Source: Maylandia zebra
Lineage: Eukaryota; Chordata; Actinopteri; Cichliformes; Cichlidae
Length of the DNA stretch: 64,000 nt
NCBI RefSeq assembly: GCF_041146795.1
Contig: NC_135187.1
Coordinates: forward strand, 19,626,056 to 19,690,055
Reading direction: 5' to 3'
A program made the position numbers and the translations under genes. This document shows, piece by piece, positions 31,393 through 43,224 of this stretch (positions within the stretch are counted from its first letter, which is position 1; each line of letters opens with the position of its first letter). The notes under the pieces were generated by a model. The model was not told where the DNA came from. It saw only the letters and a program-made list of their open reading frames with translations, and searched no databases.

Positions 31393-34300
31393 GTGAGTGC
31401 GCGACCTATGTACAAAACATTCAAATTTTGCTCGCCGTCCACTCAGCCAGCTGTGCTGCGCACCTCTGGCTTTCTTTCTGAGTTTAAAAAAAAATGTTTT
31501 TCTTACACTAACCTCATCGGCGCAGTCACCTGGACGGAGCTCTGCATGCGTGCCGCTCGTGCTGCTGGGTCATCTGGGCTTTACTGTGGGCATGCAGCGT
31601 GTGTGTGGTTAGACCTTAAATGATGATGTTCAGACACACGCGCGTGCGCTCACACACACACATACACGCGCGCGTGCGCGCAGTGTAGTTCCGTGCGTGA
31701 ACCCAGTGTACCCTCACCTATTTTTCCTCACTATTTGCAAGATTCTCACCTCTTAGCCTCATTATCACTGAATATATATGTACAGTGAAGGTAGGGCAGC
31801 AGTGTACAGTAGCACCCCGGGTACTGTCACACTGCTGACACACAAACACAGACCCACACACACATATGTTCTCTTCTGTTCGTTTAATGTCTGCACAGAT
31901 TTTTACCTGTGGGTCAGCTTGATTGGACTTTTCTAATATCTATATATTTACATATCAGTGTGCATGTAGTACAGATGTAGCTGTGAGCACAACTCCTGCT
32001 GGCGGACAGATGTTTTTCTGAAGCAGAGCATCCATCCAGCCCTCTGGTTTCCTTCTCGGCAGCCCCCCAGATCTGTCACGGCAGGACGCAGCAGCAGCAC
32101 ATCCTGCAGTGGCAACAGAGGCAGTGTGTTGGAGACAAGGCATACTCATGGTGGTGATTATCAGCTCTTGTCTGTGGTTTAGTAGAAAAGGAGGGAGGGG
32201 GTGCAAAGAAAAAAAGGAGAGAGAGAGGGTGCAGAGGAAGTGCAAGAAAGGAGAAGAAGAGGGGATGAGAGAAGTCAATGTCAGTGTCTGGGCAGTGACA
32301 GTTCGTTATTTAAGGGCCCCTCAGAGACGTGCACAGGCTGCCCTAGTGCAGGTGCTGTTAGTATGCAGAGTGATGCTCTGTCTGTCTGTCTGTCTGTCTG
32401 TTTCTCACTCACACAGTCTCACTCTCTCAGTGGCTGGTTGAAGAGTGAGTTCTCTTTTTGGCAGGTCCACTTGGACATAATGAATAATTTCAACCCTCTG
32501 AATGCTGGAATGAAAAGGAAATGGCCTTACCTTGGCATTCAGCCGCTGTCTGTCAGACTTGTCTTGAGTGCATGGTAGTGTGTGTGTGTGTGTTTGAGAG
32601 AGTGAGTGACAAACAGAGGGAATGTGAACATATAACAGCTTAGGCCCATTGTGCTTCCTACCTGTGTGAGCGGGGCTAGTTGTCATAGCAACGGCCTTGT
32701 AGCTCCGTTGATGTTCCTCCTGTCCTCATTGGCAGGGTCAGCGCACCTAACATACCACATCTCGTCTCAAATCTGAGTGTGTGTGTGCTTTGGAGGTACC
32801 TTTTGTTTGTGCCTTGCTGCAGTTTGTAGGCGTATAGGTTGATGGCACAGACAAGTCAGTGTGTGTGTGTGCGTGTTTTGAATGTGTGTGTCTGTGTGCG
32901 TGTAACAAAGATACACCCTGCTGATATGACAGCCGACAGCTCAACCAATCACCTGTTTCCTCTCTCTCTGCCTATCAGCATGTGAGGTTGCCATAGTCAG
33001 ACGTCCCCTTGATATGGAGGTCGTCATGGAGATGGAGAAGACAGAATGGACGCACATATTCACCTATAAGCGCACGCACACACACACGCACATAAACACA
33101 CACACACAGGGCATGGAATGGTACAGTATAGCCACTGACTTCCACTGATTTCTCAGTGTCTTGGCAAGTTTTGAGCTAAGCAGGATGGTGCAACCTGTTG
33201 AATGGAGGTTTTGATGCATCAACTCTGCACACAGGGCTTTTCACGTCAGAGCCAGGATCATTGAGTAAAACTCTCTGTGGTCTTGTGACAAATCATCTGC
33301 TTAAGTTGAGCCGCACACACAAATCGGGATGCACCTTTATATTGGCCAAATATCTAACATAAAATAATGTTTACCAATTTTGTGCTGGCTAAACCTTCAA
33401 AGATATTGTGAGGATGATTCGAAAGACTTTGAAACAGTTGAGTTATTTTTGTCATACTGGAGATTTCCGTTTCTTTGTTGTCAAGGTGTAATAAATAACT
33501 ACAAAAAACAAAAGAGAAAAAAAAACAGAAAAATGCCACCATTCTGGCAAATTTTTATAAAAATCTGCACTGGCTCATAGCTTCATAATTGGTGCATTCT
33601 TGAATGCAAACAGCGGATTATCTTAAATGAGTCCAGCAATTAATAATACTTTGTACTTGAAATGCCTCCCAAAATACAGAAGTAACTGATTGCAGAGCAC
33701 AGATTAACCAACACACCACAAATAAGCCATTCACTGTCCTCAAAGCAACAGAATTTGGTTGGATAGCGTTCAGAGTTGTTAGCGGTTCTCTCTAAAGCTG
33801 GGATTTTCACCTCGATTTGCCCAGAGGCCATCTTTATGCAATGACAGGAGGCCAGAGGCCAGTTAATAAACAAACAATAATATTTCTAGTATAAAACAAA
33901 TAAACATTAAAAAGACCCAACCTTTTTTTTAAGACCTATGTAACATATCATACTGCATCCAGTTGTTCCACTGCGCTTTAGCTCCAAACGGTTACATGTA
34001 AACCACTCAAACACAACCTGAACCTCTTCAGTCAGTTTTATTAAAGGAGTTAGCCAGCTGGCATCCTCTGGTGGGTCTGATTTGTCCTCTGAGCCTAAGT
34101 TGAGTATCGCCATACAAACAAAATTAATGCTTATTTTGCTGTTGTTTCTAAATCATTGGTGGAAAAAAAGGAGGAAAAAAAACTGACATCATGTACTAAA
34201 AGACCTCTAAATGAAATGTAGAGTGAAAGGACATGTTTGGGCATATTTAAAAACTTTTTCTCTGCAACAAGCCACTATTGGCAAAAAATAATAATTAGTC

Positions 34301-34413
34301 ACTACTTTGTCCTTGGGGTGAAGGGTTCCGTCTTTTATGACTCTTTTTAATCTAATGGTTACCTGAAGTGAAATAGCTTTTGCCACAGGCAGGTAAACGT
34401 GGTTCAACTCCCC

Positions 34414-34416
<3 letters not shown>

Positions 34417-34476
<60 letters not shown>
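34417..34476. repeat. (CA)n microsatellite
   Basis: Thirty AC units directly after a run of seven C, in the presumed ahdc1 5' intron. Confidence 0.95.
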
Positions 34477-34480
<4 letters not shown>

Positions 34481-34599
34481 GGATGCACCCACACACACAG
34501 CAACCGTTTAGCATTAGTGTAAGCAGTGTTTGTATGCTCCATTCTGTCACCTCCCACACGATACATTCATAAAACGGCTCCTCCGCGCCAAAAGCGGTG

Positions 34600-36200
34600 A
34601 CTCAAGAGGAGACATCTACCCTTCTCTTTTTCTCTCGCCTCCTTCCTTCCTTTAACCCCACTGCTCTCCATACACCTGTCCTCCAGTCAGTGCCACCCTC
34701 CTCCCCCAACACACCTTTCTTTTTTCCTCCTTTCACTTGTCTTTTTCACTCCTTCAGCCTCTCCTTTCCTATATGTCCTTCCTCATCCCAAGTCCTCATT
34801 CTCTTCATCCCCCTTACCCCTACCTCCCATACCCCCCCTCCAACGGGTCTGGTTGCAGCCGGTTTGAGTCTGACAGTGGAGAGGAAGCACCGACCTCTCA
34901 CCTCCGGAGGATGGAGCGAGGTGCGGCGGGGTGTGGGGATAGGCAAGAGGAGAGGGATGATGGAGGGCAGTGGGGTGGAGGGGGAGGCTGCTGAGGGAGA
35001 AGGCGAGAGAGAGGTCAAAGAACAGGAGGGATTTGTGAGGGAAGAGAGCTGGGGGAAGGGACGGAGGGAGGGAGAGCACATGAGACAGAGAGAGGACAGA
35101 GGGGTCAGGAAGGAGAAAGGGTGATAAATGAAGGGAGAGCGGCAAAGATGGAAGTATGGGGAGGGAAGGATTGACCGGCGCAGAAGGGATGAGAAGGAAA
35201 GAAAGACAGAGTGTGAAGCTGCTGTGTACCTCCCTAACAAGCTGGACAGAATCAGCTCAATTATTAAAGAGGAGCGAGAGATGGGGAAAACACGCAGACA
35301 CAGACGTACACGCACGCACAAGAAGCATCTCTCCGTGTCTGGGCACACAACACGATCGCATCATCATCATCGCAGACACACACACACCTATCTGCACATG
35401 TGCAGCTTTGTGTTTCTTAGAGTTTCTGTCTTTTTTTTTTTTTTTACAGCTGTGTGTGAGTATACATGTGTCTGGGTATGTGTGTTTAAAAACAGTGAGT
35501 CAGAGGATAAGCAGAGACTTGTTAGTGATTCTCCTCAACACGCACCCCCCCCACCCCCCTCCTCACCCCCCCCCCCACTACCCAATTTGGCTTCAGCGCC
35601 GTCTCAACGTTCCACCAGCGTGGCTTCAATGTCGTCCCATCAATATGAACAGATAATCAGAGCACTAAGGGGTCTGTCTATAAATCCCCACTGTGAGTAT
35701 AGTTCTCACCCTCTTCCCTTCCTTTCTTCTCTACCCTTCTTGTCTGTCTTCCTCCCTCCTCCTCCTCATCTTCCTCTCTCTTGCCCGTTCCACCCTTGTT
35801 TCTAGTTCTCTTTCTTCTTTCCCTTTTCCCTCCTTCTCTGAGGAAGTGTATGCCCCCAAGGGACGAAAAGATTCGCTACCTTCCAAGAGAGAAAGAGATT
35901 GTGAGCGGCTCTCTCTCGATATATATGTGTGTGTGTCTCTATGTGTGAATGTGTGTCCTCCACATATGTGCGTGCCAGGATGATAGTGTGTGCGTGCGTG
36001 AGAGTGAGAACACACACTTCCTGAGACGGAAAGGGAGACGGCGAGAGAGAGAGAGAGAGGCAGGGGATGAGCAAGTGAGGAGCAAGTGAGAGACTGAAAG
36101 CAGGAGGCTGTGGAGGGGGGAGGAGAGAGAAAGAGATAAGAGAGAAAGACAGAGACTAGTCGGGGAGAAGGGGGAAGATGGATGAATGCACTGCGCACCA

Positions 36201-36238
<38 letters not shown>

Positions 36239-36300
36239 TGTGAGAGAGAGAGAGAGAGAGAGCAATGGTAAAGAGATGCAGGTAGACAGAGAGGGACGGA
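34600..36300. repeat. Alternating polypyrimidine and polypurine blocks
   Basis: Pyrimidine-rich sequence (about 34615-34850) is followed by purine-rich (about 34900-35280), pyrimidine-rich (about 35700-35850) and purine-rich (about 36010-36300). A C-rich patch lies at 35545-35580. Such mirror-like strand asymmetry gives open frames on both strands and may form triplex or long hairpins. Confidence 0.7.
36203..36236. repeat. (TG)n microsatellite
   Basis: Seventeen TG units followed by an AG-rich run to about 36262. Confidence 0.93.
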
Positions 36301-37167
36301 AGGGTTTCTTATCCTCTCAGCAGAAGTCATAATTTCTTAGAGCGTGCACAGATGTGTGTATGTGTGTTTCGTGTGCATGCCTCATTGTGTTTGTGTCTGA
36401 AAGTGTTACCTCGCACAGGCTTGAGGCCAAGAACCACAGCACAGAGAGGTACAGTGGTGTAGCGCTGGTGTGTAGTGTCAGCCGTACACGTGTGTGTGTG
36501 TGCGTGCGCGCTTTCTGAGAAATGTGTATGTTGAGGCTGTGGCTGATGAGCTGTCAGTACCTACAGTTGGAATGTTCACAAGGCGGCCATTGTTGTTCAA
36601 ACAGCCAGCAGCCTTCTCCTTGGCAACGGGCGCTGCAGCAGCGTCTCCCACAGCAACTGTGGAACAGGAGTATGGAGGGAGGAGGAGTCAGGAAGTCAGG
36701 GCCGCAGCACGGAGGCCCCTCTCCAAAACACTGGCCTCAAGGTCTGAGTGTGTGTCGGGGTCCAAGCATCTGGTTTGTGTGTCCTCAATGTGTGCGCTGG
36801 ATGTGCGTGACTGTTTTCACGTGTGCCGGTATGTGTGGCTGTTAAGTGTGGGTTTTCATCAGTGTCAGCGTGTAGCGTGCTTCAGCGTGTGTGTCTGCGT
36901 GTGTGCGCACCTGTGTGAACTGTAAGTGGGAGTGTTTCTGTATTTGCACCTAAGTGGTTGGTTTCATCTTCCTGTATTTGCATGTGTTTGTGTATGTGTG
37001 TGTATGTGTGTGTGTTTTTCCAGACATATCCCTGTGTATGTGTGTCCTTGTTCATGTGTTTCAATGCGTGCGCACATGTGCACACTCCTCGCTGTTCCCA
37101 GCTGGCGCAGTTGGTCACATGACCCGAATGAGGGGCGTCCATCAGCAGCGCCAGTAAACTGCCTGCA

Positions 37168-37175
<8 letters not shown>

Positions 37176-37208
<33 letters not shown>
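37176..37208. repeat. (GA)n microsatellite
   Basis: A near-perfect GA run in the presumed ahdc1 5' intron. Confidence 0.93.
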
Positions 37209-37216
<8 letters not shown>

Positions 37217-40200
37217 TGTCAGGCTGAGTTGAAGATGAGGAAGGGGGTGTTGGGGAGTGGGAGCTGTGGGAGAGAAACTAGGGGCAGGAGGTGGGTGGTA
37301 GTGGTGGTGCGAGAGTGGGGGGTACTGGGGAGATGAGAGAAGGAACAGTGAGAAAGAGGAGTGAGGAGGGGCTAAGGAAGGAAGGAAGGGGTAATACGGT
37401 CCTGCTTGTCTTAAAATAACTACAGCATGTAGGTTCCTGCAGAAACAACAGGAGAGAGACAGGCAGACAGTGAGACAGTCAAATGGGGGGTGTTGTTGGT
37501 GGTAGTGGTGGTGGAGGGTCCTGGTTTTGTGTTGTCTAGTGTTTGGAGCTACTTCTCCAATCCCCTGTGTGCATCCTTGGCTGAGCTGCCACTGTATCTG
37601 CTCTGTGTGAAGTCTGTTTACGTTAGATGCGTTTCTGTCTGTCTGCCTCTTTTTGTTTGTCTGCACATATGGTTTATGTGTTGGTCTCTGCTCATTGATA
37701 TGCTTTGTGTGCATCCTTGGTGTGTGTACGTGCGTGTGTTCGTGCGTGCGCGCACACGCCTACTCTTGGCAGGAGATACAGCGCGCGCACTGATGATGGA
37801 GATCATTAGGAATTTCCTGCAGCTGGGAAGGTGGTTGCAGGGGGGGGGGGGGCAGCAGGACGGGTGGGATGTGAGTGGGTGAGAAAGAGAGGAGAGGTCA
37901 GAGTGAAAGAAGTGTGGGTGGGTGGGTGTATGCGTGTTTGGGGGGGGGTCTGTATGTAAAGGGTGTTCCTTGGACTGTCTGTGTTTGACTGACGTGTGTG
38001 GATGGAGCTGCAGCTCACCAGGGTTCGGTTTTGTTCTGAGGGGATGTTGATGGTAATTTGTGTGCGGGGATGTCGGCGGTCTGTACGTAACACCGCTTTG
38101 GCACACTTACCAGCACCTCGAGCTCTCAGACAACCCAGGTCTGCTGATCAGAAGAGTTTGCATATGGTTAAAGCTTAGCTGCTCACTGTTTTTGCCTGTT
38201 GGGCTGCAGTGCACTGCAGTTGAGACAGGACCTTATAACTTGAGTTTTACTCTTTGTTTATTGAGTTAAATTAAAACTTTTGAGAAATTGGCTAAACTAA
38301 TAAAGATTCAATACTGAAAACTTTTTTTGGAAGGGAAAAAATACCTATTATCCAAATGTCAGACAGCTATTTTAAAGCTGATGTCTAAGTTCTGTTTAGG
38401 TTTAGCTCATGTTAAATGAGGATATTCTTGTGTATTGTAATGCAGCTCAGAATGAACAAAGTTAAGTCTTCCTTCAGACTAATGGAAAGAAACTGCTCAC
38501 ATTTAGTACTTTTACTCTTCCAGACTTTCTCTTCTGGGCATTTATGCAAATTAGCGCATATTTAACAGGATAATACCTCATTAACATAAGTTAACATAAA
38601 ATTTCATAAACTTGTATTGTCTCACTACAAGGAATTGACTGATAAGAGTTTCACGATGACTTACTACTAATGCTCCAACTTTTTGCCTGTAAATACTACT
38701 TTCCAATAAAAATGTGTTGACATTTTTACAATTCGTAGCTTTAGAGTCTCTCACACTCTGAGCTGGAGCTCTCCACTTTACATACACCAGACTCTTCAGT
38801 TTTATTCCCGTCTATATTCTGAAGAGAGATTTGTCCCTATATTGTTCAGAGGTTGATTTATAGTATGATTTAATCATAAAAATGTTTTCCTTTTCTGGTT
38901 GTGAACAGCATTTTCCAATTTATAAAGTGCCAAACGACATTCCCTTTGACTCTGCAGATAAATATTATAATGTAACAAGAATTGTGATCCTGGCTTTATC
39001 TGGTGTTCAGTTTTCCCCTCTGGAAAAGTAGGCAGATTAGTTCATATTTAGATAGATAATGCCTTATTTGCATACGTAAACCTGAAACCTCAGCAGAACT
39101 TCCAGTACGTACAAAAACACCTTCATGTAAGTAATCAAGTGTGGCATATCGATTTACCTGTATTGTCTTTCCTTAACCCTTGAAAACCTACTAGGAGTAA
39201 CCCTTGAAGGTCTTTTCTGAACTGAGCAGTTTCTGTCATATTTCAGGCCCAACAAAATGACTGGATCTGAATTTATGAGGGTGGACTTCGCTTTTCTTAC
39301 TAACCACGTCTTCACTGATATATACTAAGGTGTCAAAACTCATCATACAGGGTAGATCGTCAAATGTTGCATTTATGGGCCAAAGTGTTAAAGTGCAACA
39401 TCAAGTAATGCTCCTATATGGTACTGACACTACATAATGTGTAATGTGTGAAGCTGGAGCGACAGCGCCAGTCAACGACTCAACAAGTTGCTTGGTCACA
39501 GTGTCTCATTGAGAAGTGTTGGATAACCGAACGTTATATTCTGGATATCAAACCAATCGCAAACAAGCAAACAATAAAGCCTCGCATCTACAAAGACTTA
39601 AAATTATGATCAAATAGCCAAATGTGAGCAATATCAGCCTTGCATTCACCTATGGAAAAGGGGTAAACACCCCAAAACCGCTGCCTGCACGCGTGTCTGC
39701 TACATTTTTAGAAAGTACACACACTGTTGCTGTGTTTTTCTCATGTTTCCGTTCACCGATGATTTCCGTGGAAGGATTTTATTGTTGCGTGTATGTTTGT
39801 TGGAGCCGAAGGTTGGGGTTGCGTCAGGGTTGAGGTGATGGAGCGACGAGAGCTTGACGGTGTAGTCGAGCCGCTGCGCGGTGTCACTCAGCCTCTGCGG
39901 ACCCCTTGACCCACTTCCCCCTCCCCACCTCTCATGCTTCTCTGCTGGCCTCACATACACTTTTTCCATCTTGCTCCCTCTGTTTCATCCCCCCTTCTTC
40001 TTATCTGTCTAAACCTCTCGGTGGAGCCCCCTCCTCCCCTCACCACCTCTCTCTCTCACTCACTCTCTTCTCTATGTCCCCCCCCTCCCTTACACCCCCC
40101 CATGCTGTTTCGGTGCTGCTGCCTGTCTCTTAGCAACAACTGCACACCCGTTAGAGCTCAGTGAGTGCTTTTACAAACACACCCAGGAAGACACACTTAT

Positions 40201-42608
40201 ACACGAGCACACTGGTGCGTGCGCGCACAAACACAACCATACACACTGGTTCTAGTTCCTCATTGAGGGTTTCTGCTGGCAGGCCTGTGAGTCTGCAAGC
40301 CTTTGTGGCAGTGAGATAGATGGGAACAGAATAGATATGCTTTACAGCTACCATGTACAGAGTCATTGCGCCTCTTAGACTACGCACCAACAGGCCAGTG
40401 GCCCAAACTGGAAATTGAGAGGTTCGAGTCTCTCTCTTTCTGTGTCGCTCCCTCTGTTTCCTTTCCCCCGCGCTTGCACAATTAGACCTAAAAGTTTTCC
40501 GAGAAAAAAAAGAAAATGTGCAAGATGAAAACTGTTCAAACAGTATCATTCATACGAGAGCTGCTCTTTGTGAAACAGATTCAACAGATCATCATGTGGG
40601 AGCAGCGCGCACCCTTGGCTGTTTTCACAGAGACAATACTACGCGACTGTGTGTTCCAAAGCCCCAGAGCCATTCACAGCAAAAAATGCACCAAAACGCA
40701 TTCGCTACGTATGACGGTGATTACATTGGAATGGCGGCTGATGGATGCCAGGAGTGTTTGCTTAAAACAATGAATCACAGTGGGAGCATTTGATTGGCTG
40801 GCATCTAAAACCCTGTCAGAAAACCCCCCGCAGAGCACAGTAGAGGGATATTTGCATGTTTGTCTTTGTTTGGCGTGTGATCGTGCATGGGTTCACATGT
40901 GTGCGTGATATGTCTGTCTTTATGTGTAAATCGATGTGCGAGTGTGTGGGAGGATGGAGCTGTGGGGGCATGTTTTGCATGCGCGTTTGCGTGCTGGCAT
41001 GTGTCGCTGGTGCGTGTGCACCTCTGAGTGACAGCGCGTGCACGCATGTGTGTGCGTGAGCGCAGCGAGCGCATGTGACGCAATGCTTAATTAAAGCATG
41101 TGCTCTTCTTGTTCTCTCACAAACTGGTCAGATGAAGCCTTAATTAATGAGCGCTGTTAATTAGACGAGAGAGAAAGTGAGAATGAAAGTGGGAGAGGCG
41201 GAGGAGGGGTGGGGGAGTCTGAGGTAGCGCTGGGAATGGGGGGGCTGTGTGGGTGAGAGGGGGGTTAAAGAAAGTATGTTTAGCGTGTTTGTGTTCATCT
41301 CCATGTTCGTCTGTCCCAGTTGTGTCATTCCTCAGAGCAGCAGAGCACCGAGGTTTGCTCTGCTCCATGTGTGCAGCCGCAAAACTCTGCTACAGCGAAA
41401 CTCTCCCACTTCTTCTCCTCTACTCCCTCTACTCTTTTGTCTTCCTCTCGCCTCCTCTTCACCAACTTTTGCTCCCTCATTTTGCCAAAAATCTGTCTGC
41501 CTGTCTCTGCCCCGCTACCGACTCAATCATATCTTTCACCTTCCTGTTCTTCTTCTTCTTTTTTCTCTCACTCTTTTCACATGTTCTCACCCATTCACTC
41601 TCCCATTCTCTCATGTCTCACACTCCCCCTTTCTCCATCCCCGCCTTTCTCTCTCTCTCCCTGTCCTTCACCCTCCCTCCTAATCAGAGCCATATGTTGG
41701 AGAGGGAGGCAGGGAGATCTGACGATGGACATAATTGTGTTGAATGTAGACCGTGCGGTACAGTGTTGGGAGTCAGCCGTGTGCGTATGTATAAATTAAG
41801 TTTGCAAATGTTGCGTTTACTTGTGATTGGATGCAGTCACATGTGAGTCTCACACCACACGGGGCTGAGATTTCACAGCACTTCTGCCTGCACTTCTCCC
41901 CATGCTTTGGGTTTCTATAATCCCTCCATCGCTCCTGTCTTTCTGTCACCTTCATCTCTCCATCCTCTTAACACCTCTCCATTCACCACCTCTCTGCTTC
42001 CCCCTGGTGGATGTGATTATTCACACATTCTCATTCTTGTTGCACCCTCAGAGTCTAGAGCTTTGTAATGCATTTGGAATAGTTTTGGTGAAACGTGGCA
42101 CGAGCAGTGACAGTGTGTGTGTATGTGTGTGTGGGCGCACGCACCCATGTCTGCTGTGCGACATGATTCAACAGTTGAATTTCTTTGCATTTTTCAACAA
42201 CATATACGTCCTCTCACTCAAATATCGCACATGCGGCAAAAACATTACTGTCGCGTATTGATGATCCTCTGAGTATTTATACCAGCATACGCTTGTACCC
42301 ACACTATGCTGGAACACATCAGAATGAAACACTAACTACAATTAGACTTTAAAAATTTATACTGCAAGTCATCCTCCAAAATAATTGCATGAGATAGTGC
42401 AGCCCGCACCAAAATACTGATTCTAGTCTGGCCTGATGCATGCTGTGACATCATGTACTAATCTCTTTTTCTCTTGTTCTTTCTGCTCCACCCTCCTCCT
42501 TTCTTTTTTCTCCTTTCATTTCCCCCCACTCCGCATTTTCCTCCACCTTCTTCAACTCTTTGTCCCTTCCCCCTGTCTGTATCTCTATCTTTCTTTCTCT
42601 CACTCCAG

Positions 42609-42649
42609 CAACCATGGGCAAAAGACAGGAGCAGAGGGGAGAGGGAGAA
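42609..42649 (+). other. Candidate small ahdc1 5' exon with upstream ORF
   Basis: A pyrimidine tract ending TCCAG (to 42608) precedes a 41-nt segment with a strong ACCATGG start context, and a GTATGT donor at 42650. Spliced to 43203 it would form a short upstream ORF that stops before the main ATG. This rests only on splice-site appearance. Confidence 0.25.
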
Positions 42650-43224
42650 GTATGTGAGCTCTCCACTGCAGTATTGATGACCCAATGATCCCCTGCAGAA
42701 CAGAGCCAGTCAGGCAGACAGAGTGAGGCTCAACTCAGAATCAAAATCAGAATCAGTGCCATGATCGTTTGGTAAAAGCAACAAATTGAACAGGATATGA
42801 ATGGTAAATGTAATCTAATGTTGTAATGCTGCTGTGTGGGTGGCACAGTTAATAGAGGAGAGTGCATCATGGATTAGGTTTATGGCCCATTGCCAAAAAT
42901 GTTGACGATTCAATTTCACAATCGCAATTACATCTCTGCAAATTTTTCTACGTGTTCCATAATTTATGCTTAGCAAAAGCCATTTTTGGGGGTGGGGAGA
43001 CTCATGGGGTTTGGATTAAATATCTTAAATTCAAGGAGGAGGTTTTAACATATTTATGGGCTTACTTTTCAGTTGGTAATATTGTTTTCGTATCTGTCTT
43101 TAGGTTTTTGAGTCTTCTTGCCAGCTGTTAGAGGACGACAGCTACAAAGAAGAAATACCCATTTACATAAATCTGAAAACATCCATCTTTTCCCTGCCTC
43201 AGTGCCAGCAAAACTGTGTCCTGA

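Larger units (their letters stand above)
31393..43202 (+). other. Inferred ahdc1 5' intron(s), repeat-rich
   Basis: About 11.8 kb without a coding exon I can support. It holds many GT/CA tracts (34417-34476, 36203-36236), a GA tract (37176-37208), G-runs near 37841-37852 and 37941-37949, and alternating pyrimidine and purine blocks (34600-36300). A TAATTA-rich segment lies at 41085-41160. Many long ORFs here are translations of low-complexity DNA. Confidence 0.45.

Noticed and set aside
34597-36330. Several long open frames on both strands
   Set aside because: They translate pyrimidine/purine-biased and CA-rich DNA into Ser/Pro/Leu or Glu/Arg/Gly strings without domain pattern.
36494-38106. 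Cys/Val- or His/Thr-rich frames on both strands
   Set aside because: Produced by TG/CA-rich intron DNA; no conserved motif.
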